Source of the DNA: Anaerolineae bacterium
Lineage (GTDB): Bacteria > Chloroflexota > Anaerolineae > B4-G1
DNA: 32,561 nt
NCBI GenBank assembly: GCA_016783285.1
Contig: JADHWW010000012.1
Coordinates: forward strand, 1-32,561
Direction: 5' to 3'
This document shows, piece by piece, positions 16,935 to 24,141 of the stretch (positions are counted from its first letter, which is position 1; every line of letters starts with the position of its first letter). A model generated the notes under the pieces. That model saw only the letters and a program-made list of their open reading frames with translations, was not told the DNA's origin and ran no database searches. A program made the translations under genes and the position numbers.

Positions 16935-17348
16935 TCAGTTGGAACTAGTCTGCCTGTGCAAGGGCGGCCGGAATTTGTATCCATACATTATTACCCCCGT
17001 CTCTCCGGCTCCCTGGATCTTGCGAGTGACCATCTCCACCGGCATGCCGATTTTCACCTCGTCAGTGTCCACGTCGGTAAGTTGTGCGGTCACCAGGGGG
17101 CCCTCCTCCAGCCGTACCAGCGCCACGGTGTAGGGGGCGAACTCTTCGAACCCCCGTGGCGGGTTGTAGACGGTGCTGTAGGAGTAGACCTCGCCCATCC
17201 CGCTAAAGACGAACGGTGTCTGGGCCGGCCTCTCGCACTCCGGGCAGACGTCGCGGGGTGGAAAGATTCTCGCCCCGCACTTCTCGCATACCTCTCCCAC
17301 GAGCCGGTAACGCTGTGTCTGTAATCTCCAGTTTCTCGGTATACTCAT
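16935..17348 (-). CDS. DUF35 zinc-ribbon/OB-fold protein of the thiolase-HMG-CoA synthase complex
   Basis: 137 residues. N-terminal rubredoxin-like zinc ribbon (Cys21, Cys24, Cys35, Cys38: CEKCGARIFPPRDVCPEC), then an OB-fold (about 50-125: GEVYSYSTVYNPPRGFEEFA, VTAQLTDVD, KIGMPVEMVTRKI). In archaea, proteins of this family bridge acetoacetyl-CoA thiolase and HMG-CoA synthase so that the intermediate passes directly between active sites. The neighbouring genes encode just these two enzymes, which supports the same role. ATG 17348 has AAGGAG six bases upstream. An upstream in-frame extension is repeat sequence. Confidence 0.9.
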   Translation of the reverse strand: MSIPRNWRLQTQRYRLVGEVCEKCGARIFPPRDVCPECERPAQTPFVFSGMGEVYSYSTVYNPPRGFEEFAPYTVALVRLEEGPLVTAQLTDVDTDEVKIGMPVEMVTRKIQGAGETGVIMYGYKFRPPLHRQTSSN

Positions 17349-17360
17349 CGCAATCTCCTT

Positions 17361-17431
17361 GCTGGTAAATTGGGAAACCGGCAACGGGCGCTTCCTTCCC
17401 AATCTACCAACCTACCAATCTACCAACCTAC
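17361..17431. repeat. low-complexity inverted arms (TTGGTAGATTGG type)
   Basis: Left arm CTGGTAAATTGGGAAACCGG (17361-17380); right arm CCAATCTACC/AACCTACC units (17396-17431), inverted with respect to the left. The unit is the same as the inner arms at 5706-5797. The repeat lies between the DUF35 and thiolase genes and supplies the thiolase stop codon. Confidence 0.7.
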
Positions 17432-18583
17432 CATCCTCTCCAAAATGTGCGTCACCACCGTCGCGCCGCTGCCGCCAATGTTCTGAGCCATTCCTAGATG
17501 CGCGTTCTCCACCTGATTGGCCCCGGCTTGACCGCGCAACTGCTGTACCACTTCGACGACCTGGTAGACGCCGGTGGCCCCGACGGGGTGTCCCCGCGCC
17601 TTCAGCCCGCCCATCGTGGCGACGGGTACGCGGCCCTTGATGCCGATCTCTCCCTCCAGGGCGAGCCGCAGCCCCTGGCCCTTGCCCGCGAACCCGGCCG
17701 CCTCCAGACTGAGCGCCGCCATGATGCCGAAGGCATCGTGTAACTCGAACAGGTCTATGTCCTGTGGCCCGATTCCCGCCTGCTCGTAGGCGCGGCGGGT
17801 CGAAAGTACGGCTCCATTCAGCACCAGCGGATCGCGCCGGTCATGCACGGCCAGCGTGTCGGTTCCCACAGCCGAAGCGGCGATGCGTACCGGGGCAGCC
17901 ACGAGTGCGCGTGCTGCGTCGGCCGGCGCCAGCACCACCGCTGCTGCTCCGTCACAAATAGGGGAACTATCCAGCAGGTTGATGGGGTCGCAGATCATCC
18001 TCGCCCTGGCGAAACGTTCGGCCTTGACCGGGAAGCGGAACATCGCATACGGGTTGTTCATTCCGTTCCGGTGGGCGTTGACGGCGAAGGGACTAAAGTC
18101 CTGGTGACTATAGCCGTACTCGTGCATGTAGCGCCGCATCAGCAGCGCGTTGATGGCGACGAAGGAGACCCCCTGCGCGGCCTCGTAGTCGCCGTCGGCC
18201 GCCATCGCCAGCGCCGTGGTCGTGTCGGGGCCGAGCGTGTCGGTCATCTTCTCCACCCCGACCACGACGACAATGTCCGCCAGTCCACCGGCGACGGCCA
18301 CGTAGCCCATCCGCAGCGCCGCCGCCCCGGAGCCACAGGCCGCCTCGACCTTGAACGCCTCGATCCCGCGCAACCCCGCAAAATCGGCGACCAACGCGCC
18401 CAGATGTTCCTGCCCGGCCAGTTCGCCCGACAGCATATTGCCCACGTAGAGCGCATCGGCCCGTCTCACACCCGCGTCGGACATGGCAGCCTGGAGCGGT
18501 TCCAGCGCCAGGTGCCGCAGGCTGATGTCCCAGTGCTCTCCTACTTTGGTCTGTCCAACTCCGATGATGGCAACGTCTCTCAT
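17420..18583 (-). CDS. acetyl-CoA acetyltransferase, archaeal/SCPx-type thiolase
   Basis: 387 residues. Condenses two acetyl-CoA to acetoacetyl-CoA, first step of the mevalonate pathway. Nucleophile Cys83 in [16 protein letters not shown]; His282 in FELHDAFGI; His332 in [14 protein letters not shown]. The C-terminal motif reads [13 protein letters not shown], i.e. without the CxG cysteine of classical thiolases, as usual in the archaeal/SCP2 branch. The last four residues (MVGW) and the TAG stop come from the repeat at 17361-17431. The start overlaps the synthase stop by four bases (ATGA), so the two are translationally coupled. Confidence 0.92.
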   Translation of the reverse strand: MRDVAIIGVGQTKVGEHWDISLRHLALEPLQAAMSDAGVRRADALYVGNMLSGELAGQEHLGALVADFAGLRGIEAFKVEAACGSGAAALRMGYVAVAGGLADIVVVVGVEKMTDTLGPDTTTALAMAADGDYEAAQGVSFVAINALLMRRYMHEYGYSHQDFSPFAVNAHRNGMNNPYAMFRFPVKAERFARARMICDPINLLDSSPICDGAAAVVLAPADAARALVAAPVRIAASAVGTDTLAVHDRRDPLVLNGAVLSTRRAYEQAGIGPQDIDLFELHDAFGIMAALSLEAAGFAGKGQGLRLALEGEIGIKGRVPVATMGGLKARGHPVGATGVYQVVEVVQQLRGQAGANQVENAHLGMAQNIGGSGATVVTHILERMVGW

Positions 18584-19653
18584 TTCTTCAACTTCCTGGT
18601 GAAGCGTGCGTAGGTTGCGTAGTCGATCTCAATGCGCCGGGCGACGTAATCGCGGGTTTTTGGCGCCCGCTGCTGCCGCTCCAGGATGGCATCCGTGACG
18701 CAGAGTGAAATGGCATCCGATCCCGCCCCGGAGCCGTAACTCACCAACAACACCCGGTCGCCCGGTGCGGCCACGTCCAATATCGCCGTCAGGCCGATGA
18801 GCGAGGAGCCGGCGTAGGTGTTGCCGATCTCGTCCACCAGCAGGCCAGTCTCGATCTGCGCCGGGGTGAAGCCCAACCGCTTGGCTGCCGTCTGTGGGAA
18901 TTTTACATTAGGCTGGTGAAAGACGACGCAGGTATAGTCGGCCGGCTCCGTCCCCAGCGCCTGCATCAGCCCCTGCGCAGCGGCGGTACTGTGTTTGAAG
19001 TAGGCCGGCTGGCCGGTGAATCTCCCGCCGTGGGAGGGATAGTGCTGGTAGGCCCGCCGCCAGAAGTCAGGGGTGTCGGTGACGTAGGAGAACGAGCCCT
19101 CAAAGACTGCCAGCGCCGCCGCCGCCGGGCCGACCAGGTAGGCCGCTCCCCCCGCGCTGGCCGTGTATTCCAGCGCGTCGCCGGGGCGGGCCTGGGCCGT
19201 GTCCATCCCGATAGCGAGCGCATACCCCGCCATTCCCGAACCGACAAAGCCGATGGCTGCCTGGAGCGCCTCGGTGCCGGCCTTGCAGGCAAACTCCCAA
19301 TCGCCGGCCTGCGTATGGGGCGTGGCCCCGATGGCCTCGGCCACGATGGTCGCGGTCGGCTTGACGGCGTAGGGATGCGACTCGCTCCCCACCCACACGG
19401 CGCGAATGAGCGCCGGGTCCACGTCGCCGGCGCGGGCCAGCGCGTTGCGGGCCGCCTCGATGGACATGGTCACCACGTCCTCGTCCAGTCCCGGCACCGA
19501 CTTTTCCTTGACTGGCGTGCCGCCCTGCCCGCCCGCCCACACGCGGGCCACTTCGCTGGCCGGCAGGCGGTACCTGGGCACGTAGGCCCCATAGCCGATG
19601 ATACCGACGTCACGGTCGGGCTTGAGGATTGCGGGTTGGTTGTTATTCGTCAT
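18580..19653 (-). CDS. hydroxymethylglutaryl-CoA synthase (archaeal type)
   Basis: 357 residues. Adds acetyl-CoA to acetoacetyl-CoA to give HMG-CoA. Catalytic residues visible: Glu58 (GLDEDVVTM), Cys123 ([12 protein letters not shown]), His246 ([11 protein letters not shown]). The start [12 protein letters not shown] and the length fit the archaeal/bacterial clade that partners with DUF35 proteins, not the 380-400+ residue MvaS clade of Gram-positives. The ribosome site is weak (CGAGCAACT before ATG). First gene of a three-gene unit with thiolase and the DUF35 protein, although a 71-bp repeat separates the last two. Confidence 0.94.
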   Translation of the reverse strand: MTNNNQPAILKPDRDVGIIGYGAYVPRYRLPASEVARVWAGGQGGTPVKEKSVPGLDEDVVTMSIEAARNALARAGDVDPALIRAVWVGSESHPYAVKPTATIVAEAIGATPHTQAGDWEFACKAGTEALQAAIGFVGSGMAGYALAIGMDTAQARPGDALEYTASAGGAAYLVGPAAAALAVFEGSFSYVTDTPDFWRRAYQHYPSHGGRFTGQPAYFKHSTAAAQGLMQALGTEPADYTCVVFHQPNVKFPQTAAKRLGFTPAQIETGLLVDEIGNTYAGSSLIGLTAILDVAAPGDRVLLVSYGSGAGSDAISLCVTDAILERQQRAPKTRDYVARRIEIDYATYARFTRKLKK

Positions 19654-19674
19654 AGTTGCTCGTTACTTGCTGTT

Positions 19675-19703
19675 TTGACAAAAACCTTCTTCGGATGTAT
19701 GAT
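19675..19703 (+). promoter_or_regulatory. near-consensus promoter of the toxin-like/DUF2283 pair
   Basis: TTGACA (19675-19680), exactly 17 bp, TATGAT (19698-19703). It fires away from the HMG-CoA synthase gene, whose start is only 22 bp from the -35 box. Transcription would begin near 19710, which excludes ATG 19706 as the start of the following gene. Confidence 0.8.
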
Positions 19704-19738
19704 TGATGACAAGTGCTACCTCATCGGAGTCTCTAATC

Positions 19739-20068
19739 GTGGCAAAGAAATGGACTGTTCGAGACCGGCACGGCAACGAAATTTACCTCACCGAAGAACG
19801 GTGGGATCACATTCAGACTTATCATCCGGCACTGAGGGAGCACCTGGAAGATGTGCTGGACACACTCAGGAGTGGCCAGCGAAAACAAAAGCCTCTCACG
19901 CCCAACGAGTACAAGTACTTTAAGCGTTGTGATACACTGCCACCGCACTACAACGCTATCATCGTAGTCGTCGCCTTCACCTGGCAGAAACAGGATGGTG
20001 TTGTTGTCCCCAATAATTTCGTCAAGACGGCCTGGGAAGTCTACGTTCATCGTTTGGACAGGTGGTGA
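19739..20068 (+). CDS. small toxin-like protein of unknown fold, partner of DUF2283 protein
   Basis: 109 residues from GTG 19739 (CGGAG nine bases upstream; earlier ATG 19706 precedes the expected transcription start). Begins VAKKWTVRDRHGNEIYLTEE, with the pattern RWDHIQTYHPAL near residue 22, a helix HLEDVLDTLRSG, KYFKRC, and a beta-rich end (NAIIVVVAFTW, NNFVKTAWEVYVHR). The order (L-T-x-E-R-W-x-H-I, then K-Y, then V-x-T-A-Y/W) resembles small proteins encoded beside DUF2283 genes in cyanobacteria and Chloroflexota, thought to act like RelE/barnase-type toxins. I do not know an established name. It overlaps the leader of the next gene by a few bases. Confidence 0.65.
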   Translation: MAKKWTVRDRHGNEIYLTEERWDHIQTYHPALREHLEDVLDTLRSGQRKQKPLTPNEYKYFKRCDTLPPHYNAIIVVVAFTWQKQDGVVVPNNFVKTAWEVYVHRLDRW

Positions 20069-20073
20069 GTAAT

Positions 20074-20484
20074 ATGAGTATTCAGAAAATAAAAGTCACT
20101 TTTGATGACGAGCAGGACGTTCATCTGGCCTACGATGAGGAATGTGACATCCTCGAAGTAGTTTTCAAGGGCATTGAAGCCAACTGCGCTATTGAACTAA
20201 CTGACCATGTTCTGCTGCGTTTTAACCTCGAACAGGGACGGGCAGCCGGGTTGAGCGTGCTTGACTTCTCGATGTTGGCCCGCTCGACGGAGATGGGTCC
20301 CCCCAGTTTCTCCATCACCGGCTTGGACGATCTGCCGGGGGATATGCGCCGCACGGTGTTAAAGATCGTCACCACCCCGCCCGTCAATCGTTTCTTGAAG
20401 GTTTCCTGCTTCACTCCCTCTCCGTCACGACACATCCCCATCACCTACGTAGAACGTCCCGCCGCGCTGGCCGCTTGGGCCTGA
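20074..20484 (+). CDS. DUF2283 domain protein (putative antitoxin partner)
   Basis: 136 residues. The first 70 carry the DUF2283 pattern: YDEECDILEVVFKG, then LTDHVLLRFNLEQGRAAGLS and VLDFSMLA. The rest (FSITGLDDLPGDMRRTVLKI, and a C-terminal segment rich in Pro and Ser) is less typical. DUF2283 genes are commonly found paired with small toxin-like genes; the adjacent upstream gene fits this. ATG 20074 is chosen (GGTGGTGAG upstream); it starts five bases after the upstream stop. No DNA-binding motif is obvious. Confidence 0.7.
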   Translation: MSIQKIKVTFDDEQDVHLAYDEECDILEVVFKGIEANCAIELTDHVLLRFNLEQGRAAGLSVLDFSMLARSTEMGPPSFSITGLDDLPGDMRRTVLKIVTTPPVNRFLKVSCFTPSPSRHIPITYVERPAALAAWA

Positions 20485-20485
20485 G

Positions 20486-20508
20486 ATTTCGACAGGCTCA
20501 ATCCAAGC
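20486..20508. repeat. dispersed repeat TTCGACAGGCTCA between convergent genes
   Basis: TTTCGACAGGCTCAATCCAAG lies between the DUF2283 stop and the end of mvaA, and provides the mvaA stop codon (TCA at 20498-20500). A closely similar CTTCGACAGGCTCAGGACAAG occurs at 27110-27130. Confidence 0.65.
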
Positions 20509-21790
20509 CCTGGCGTAGTTGGGTCAGGATTGCCTCGGCCCGGTCGGGGCGGACGTGGCCCCCGGCGATCAAACGCTCCACCACCTGCGCCACCTCGTCC
20601 CCCGTGGCGCCGGCGGCGATGGCCACCTGCCGGGCGTGCAGCCGCATGTGGCCCCGCTGAATGCCCTCCGTCGCCAGCGCCCGCAGCGCGGCCAGGTTCT
20701 GGGCCAGCCCCACCGAGACGATGATCTGCGCCAGTTCTTGGGCGGTCTGCACGCCCAGGATCTTGAGCGCCACCCGCGCCGTGGGATGCACGCGCGTGGC
20801 CCCGCCCACGATGCCCACGGCCAGCGGCATCTCTAGTGTGCCGGCCAGGTTGCCCTCGGCGTTGCGCGCCCAGGTGCTCAGGCTGGTGTAATGACCTGAG
20901 CGGGCAGCGTAGGCGTGGGCGCCCGCCTCGACCGCCCGCCAGTCGTTGCCGGTGGCGACGACGACCGCGTCCACGCCGTTCATAATGCCCTTGTTGTGGG
21001 TCGTGGCGCGATATGGGTCGGCGGCGGCAAAGGCCCAGGCCTCGACAATACCCCCCACTACCTGCTCGCCGGAGAAATCCTTGAAAGCAAGTGCCTCCAC
21101 CGGCACCGTGCACCGCGCCCGCGCCAAACGGCGGTCGGCCAGGTTGGAAAGGATGCGCAACCCCACGCGCCCGCCGGTGATCTGCTCGATGCGGGGGGAC
21201 AGCGCTTCGCAGGCGGTGTTGACCGCATTGGCCCCCATCGCATCGCGGCAGTCAAAGATGAGATGCACCACCAACATCGGGCCGGCCGGTGTCTGCTCCA
21301 GAACGCGCACCTCCAGGTCTCGCGCTCCGCCGCCCAGGTTGACGATGACCGGATCGGTCTCGTTCGCCAGCGCCAGCAACTCTTCGCGGGCGGCCAGCAG
21401 GTCGAAGCGGACTGAGTGGGGATCGGCGACGCCTAGCACCTGCAACTGGCCGATCATCTCCGGCGCGGTCGCCATCGCTTGGAAGCCTCCACCGGCGCGG
21501 GCCAGTTTAGCGGCGAAGGAGGCCCCGGCCACCACCGAGGGTTCCTCGATGGCCATCGGCGCCAGCACATCGCGCCCGTTGACCACAAAGTTGACCGCGA
21601 TGCCCAGCGGCAGGCAGTGCAGGCCGACCACGTTCTCGATCATCTGATCGGCCCGTGCCAGGTCGAGCCCCATCGCGCCGCGCAGGACTGCGGCCTCATC
21701 CCCCGTCAACTCTGCCCACCGGGCGATCTGCGAAATCCGCTGCTCCATAGGTTGATTGTAGAACCCGGCCAGGCGGGAAGATCGTGTCAT
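20498..21790 (-). CDS. mvaA: hydroxymethylglutaryl-CoA reductase, class II
   Basis: 430 residues. Reduces HMG-CoA to mevalonate. All class II catalytic residues are visible at the same positions as in the Pseudomonas mevalonii enzyme: Glu83 (IEEPSVVAGASFAAK), Lys267 (THNKGIMNG), Asp283 (GNDW) and His381 (GHMRLHARQ). ENVVGLHCLPLGIAVNF (52-68) and DAMGANAVN (183-191) are class signatures. Residue 146 is Asp (ETDPVIVNLGGG), the residue linked to NADH preference in P. mevalonii, so NADH use is predicted. TRSSRLAGFY at the N-terminus fits family starts, supporting ATG 21790. With synthase, thiolase and DUF35 downstream it gives the upper mevalonate pathway. Confidence 0.96.
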   Translation of the reverse strand: MTRSSRLAGFYNQPMEQRISQIARWAELTGDEAAVLRGAMGLDLARADQMIENVVGLHCLPLGIAVNFVVNGRDVLAPMAIEEPSVVAGASFAAKLARAGGGFQAMATAPEMIGQLQVLGVADPHSVRFDLLAAREELLALANETDPVIVNLGGGARDLEVRVLEQTPAGPMLVVHLIFDCRDAMGANAVNTACEALSPRIEQITGGRVGLRILSNLADRRLARARCTVPVEALAFKDFSGEQVVGGIVEAWAFAAADPYRATTHNKGIMNGVDAVVVATGNDWRAVEAGAHAYAARSGHYTSLSTWARNAEGNLAGTLEMPLAVGIVGGATRVHPTARVALKILGVQTAQELAQIIVSVGLAQNLAALRALATEGIQRGHMRLHARQVAIAAGATGDEVAQVVERLIAGGHVRPDRAEAILTQLRQGLD

Positions 21791-21932
21791 CTGTGATCCG
21801 TTATTGTCCTGAAATCCACCGTTCTAACAGACAAACCAAAAGCCCCGGCGGTTGCGGCTAGAGTATACCACCGAGGCCCTGTCAAAAACTATCAAGTTGG
21901 CGAATCGAGACTAACACCAAGGGACTAAAAAC

Positions 21933-22847
21933 CTAATCCTCCAGTCTGTCAACGAAACTCTCCAGCGTATCGCTTCCCCGGATGCGCAGGCGCGGCATCT
22001 CGAAAAGCCCCTCCCGCGTGTGTGTCTGGCCCCATTCCGTCGTCACCGCCCCCCAGTAGCCGGCTGATTTGAGCACGGCGATCAGGTTGTCGTCGTACCG
22101 GCCAGAGGGGTAGCAGAAGAAGCGGGGCAGACGGCCGGTGTGGTACTGTATCGCTTCCTGGATGCCCAACGTTTGGTAGACCAGGTAGTCGTAGGAGCGC
22201 CCGCGCAAGTCTACGTGGTCCCGCCCGTGGCTCTGAATCTCCATCCCCGCGTCCGACATCTCTTTCATCTGCGCCCACGTCATATAGTCCGGCGACTCAA
22301 AGTGGGTCGGGGTGGCAAGCACGAAGAAAGTGCCCGTGAAGCCATAGTCCAGCAGCAAGGGGAACACGACCTCGTAAGCGTCCCTGTAGCCGTCGTCGAA
22401 GGTGAGCACGATGGGCTTCTCTGGCAACGGAACCCCCTGCGTCAGGTGGAGGTACAGATCGGTCAGCGTGATGGTGTGGTAGCCCGCGTCGGCCAGGTAT
22501 TGGAGTTGGGCCTGAAAGTTCTCCGGCAAGACGGTCAGGTCGAGGCGGTAGCGGTCGGGGTTGGGCGGAAGTTCGGAGACGTAGTGATACATCAGGATGG
22601 GCACCTGGGCCTGATCGGGCAGGACGACCGGCGTGGGGGTGGGCGCGGAGATGACCATCTTGCCGGGCGACGAATGGGTTTCCTCGACCGGCTCGACAGT
22701 CTGGGGAACCTCCCAGCGGCCGTACACCGGCCCGGCGGAGAGCAGGCTGAGCCCGGCGGTGAGGGAGAGCATACAGAACATCAGGCTCATAGCCTTGCAT
22801 CTGCTGGCGGTGCGACGTGCGGTGGGTGGCTGCGGTTCTCTGTGCAT
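21933..22847 (-). CDS. exported polysaccharide deacetylase (NodB domain)
   Basis: 304 residues. N-terminal signal/anchor helix (about 19-40, LMFCMLSLTAGLSLLSAG), a Pro/Thr linker, VPILMYHYV, then the NodB domain from about 145. Catalytic Asp151-Asp152 (TFDDGYRD), metal-binding His207 and His211 (SHGRDHVDL), and motif 3 RFFCYPSGRYDD near 240. It removes acetyl groups from cell-wall or capsular glycans outside the membrane. Its ATG is two bases after the stop of the antitoxin-like gene, so it probably uses that gene's promoter at 23241-23269. Confidence 0.92.
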   Translation of the reverse strand: MHREPQPPTARRTASRCKAMSLMFCMLSLTAGLSLLSAGPVYGRWEVPQTVEPVEETHSSPGKMVISAPTPTPVVLPDQAQVPILMYHYVSELPPNPDRYRLDLTVLPENFQAQLQYLADAGYHTITLTDLYLHLTQGVPLPEKPIVLTFDDGYRDAYEVVFPLLLDYGFTGTFFVLATPTHFESPDYMTWAQMKEMSDAGMEIQSHGRDHVDLRGRSYDYLVYQTLGIQEAIQYHTGRLPRFFCYPSGRYDDNLIAVLKSAGYWGAVTTEWGQTHTREGLFEMPRLRIRGSDTLESFVDRLED

Positions 22848-22849
22848 AA

Positions 22850-23164
22850 TCAGTACCTGTCCCGAGCCACAGCCAGCCAGTGCTGCTTTTCCATCTCATA
22901 CGCTTCCCATTCCATGTAATCAGCCTCCACGGAATACGAATGTTTGTCAAGTATCTGATCCCGTTCCCAGGCCGCGTCGAACTGGTTGAAAGACATACCG
23001 TAACGGAACTCAAAGTCAGCGAGACGCTCGTTGCACGCCCGCAACTTTGCCATCACTACTCCGCGCACCAGGTACATGATCTTGTCCTCTATTCTGTCCC
23101 CTGCGAAGCCAAACAATCGGCTGACCACTCGCTCGTCCAGCGTCAGGGTTCGCGTGGCGATCAT
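22850..23164 (-). CDS. antitoxin-like small protein, TumA/DUF6516-partner type
   Basis: 104 residues, MIATRTLTLDERVVSRLFGF then a helical, acidic C-terminus with FRYGMSFNQFDAAWE and YSVEADYMEWEAYEMEKQHW. The pattern M-S/T-F-x-x-F followed by Y-x-x-E-x-D-Y-x-E-W-E-A is common to small antitoxin-like proteins encoded before TumE/DUF6516 toxins in archaea and Chloroflexota. I base this on pattern memory only. Here the gene directly downstream is a deacetylase and not a toxin, so it is an orphan. ATG 23164 is preferred: GGAGGTGAGGAT precedes it. The 35-residue upstream extension would cross the promoter. Confidence 0.6.
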   Translation of the reverse strand: MIATRTLTLDERVVSRLFGFAGDRIEDKIMYLVRGVVMAKLRACNERLADFEFRYGMSFNQFDAAWERDQILDKHSYSVEADYMEWEAYEMEKQHWLAVARDRY

Positions 23165-23240
23165 ATCCTCACCTCCAATCTCGTGTAGGTTCATACGCGC
23201 TGGTGCCGGCGCACGTACCACCAGGTAAAAAGTTGTCCCA

Positions 23241-23269
23241 ATTATAGCCGTTCCCTTCTGATCCGTCAA
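23241..23269 (-). promoter_or_regulatory. strong promoter of antitoxin-like gene and deacetylase
   Basis: Minus strand TTGACG, 17-bp spacer, perfect TATAAT (plus coordinates 23264-23269 and 23241-23246). Leader of about 70 bases to ATG 23164. Confidence 0.8.
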
Positions 23270-23302
23270 TCCTCCCGATCCGTGTTCTCCCTGACAACGC
23301 GC

Positions 23303-24139
23303 CTACCGCAGCGGGGAGATGCCCTCCAGCGTGCCGGTGAGCGCGTATCTCACGATGTCAATCGCGCCGACCTGGATGAGGCTCATTGTGAAGCCGGCCA
23401 ACAGCGGGATAATCGCTTCCCGCCAGGTCTCCACCACGTTCTCCCGCCGCACGATCATCACCACCAGTATGCTGCTGACACTGGTGAGCAGGGCCAACAC
23501 GCCCAACGCGCTCAGCAGGGCCAGCGGGTAGAGCAGAAGAGACCATTGAGTGAGCACCAGACCGACCAGGCCGGCTTCAAGCAGGAGTAGTATGCCCAAA
23601 TCACGCAGGTTCCGCATGGCGCGCTCAGGGAGGGGATGTCGCCATAGCGTAAAGTTAAAGACTGGGTAGACGAGTGTGCTCATCGTCAACCCGTTAAGCG
23701 CGCCGGTGACCAGCCTCAGCCAGTTCTGGGACTCGTAGAGGTGCGGGCCGTTGAGGAGAGCCAGGTAGGAGTTGAGGCCATCGCCGGCCCACAGCAGCGT
23801 AAAGCCGGCGATGATGACAATGATGAGCGGGGGGGGAAACTCGGCGGCGCGGTGGCGGCGCAGCACCACGGCCTGCCCGAAGAACCCGGTCAGCGCGCCG
23901 ATGAAGGTGCCGGTGCAGCGGGCGCAGAGCGGCAGTTGGCGTCCGGCGATGACGAAGGAGTGGTCTTCCAGGCGGCCGCACACGGCGCAGCAGACTATGT
24001 CCGCCTTGGTCAGCAGCCCGCCCGGCGTGACGATGAGAAAGGCCAGGGACGCTGATACCGCGAGCGTGATGATGAGCCAGGGCAACGGGAAGGCTGGCCC
24101 GCGTTGTTTGCTGGGTGAGGAGGGTTGTTCATTGTTCAT
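23303..24139 (-). CDS. DUF2085 multi-pass membrane protein
   Basis: 278 residues from ATG 24139; the longer open frame runs antisense to, and out of register with, the sugar kinase. After one N-terminal helix the DUF2085 signature appears: CCAVCGRLEDHSFVIAGRQL followed by PLCARCTG (about residues 45-75), four cysteines that could bind metal. About seven further hydrophobic helices follow. The role of the family is unknown; members are integral membrane proteins. Its ATG lies two bases after the kinase stop (TAG-CA-ATG), so it is in one operon with the kinase and probably coupled to it. Confidence 0.85.
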   Translation of the reverse strand: MNNEQPSSPSKQRGPAFPLPWLIITLAVSASLAFLIVTPGGLLTKADIVCCAVCGRLEDHSFVIAGRQLPLCARCTGTFIGALTGFFGQAVVLRRHRAAEFPPPLIIVIIAGFTLLWAGDGLNSYLALLNGPHLYESQNWLRLVTGALNGLTMSTLVYPVFNFTLWRHPLPERAMRNLRDLGILLLLEAGLVGLVLTQWSLLLYPLALLSALGVLALLTSVSSILVVMIVRRENVVETWREAIIPLLAGFTMSLIQVGAIDIVRYALTGTLEGISPLR

Positions 24140-24141
24140 TG

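Noticed and set aside
18916..19923. 335-residue plus-strand open frame across the HMG-CoA synthase gene
   Set aside because: Antisense to a gene with full catalytic motifs; Arg/Gly/His-rich composition typical of shadow frames in GC-rich DNA.
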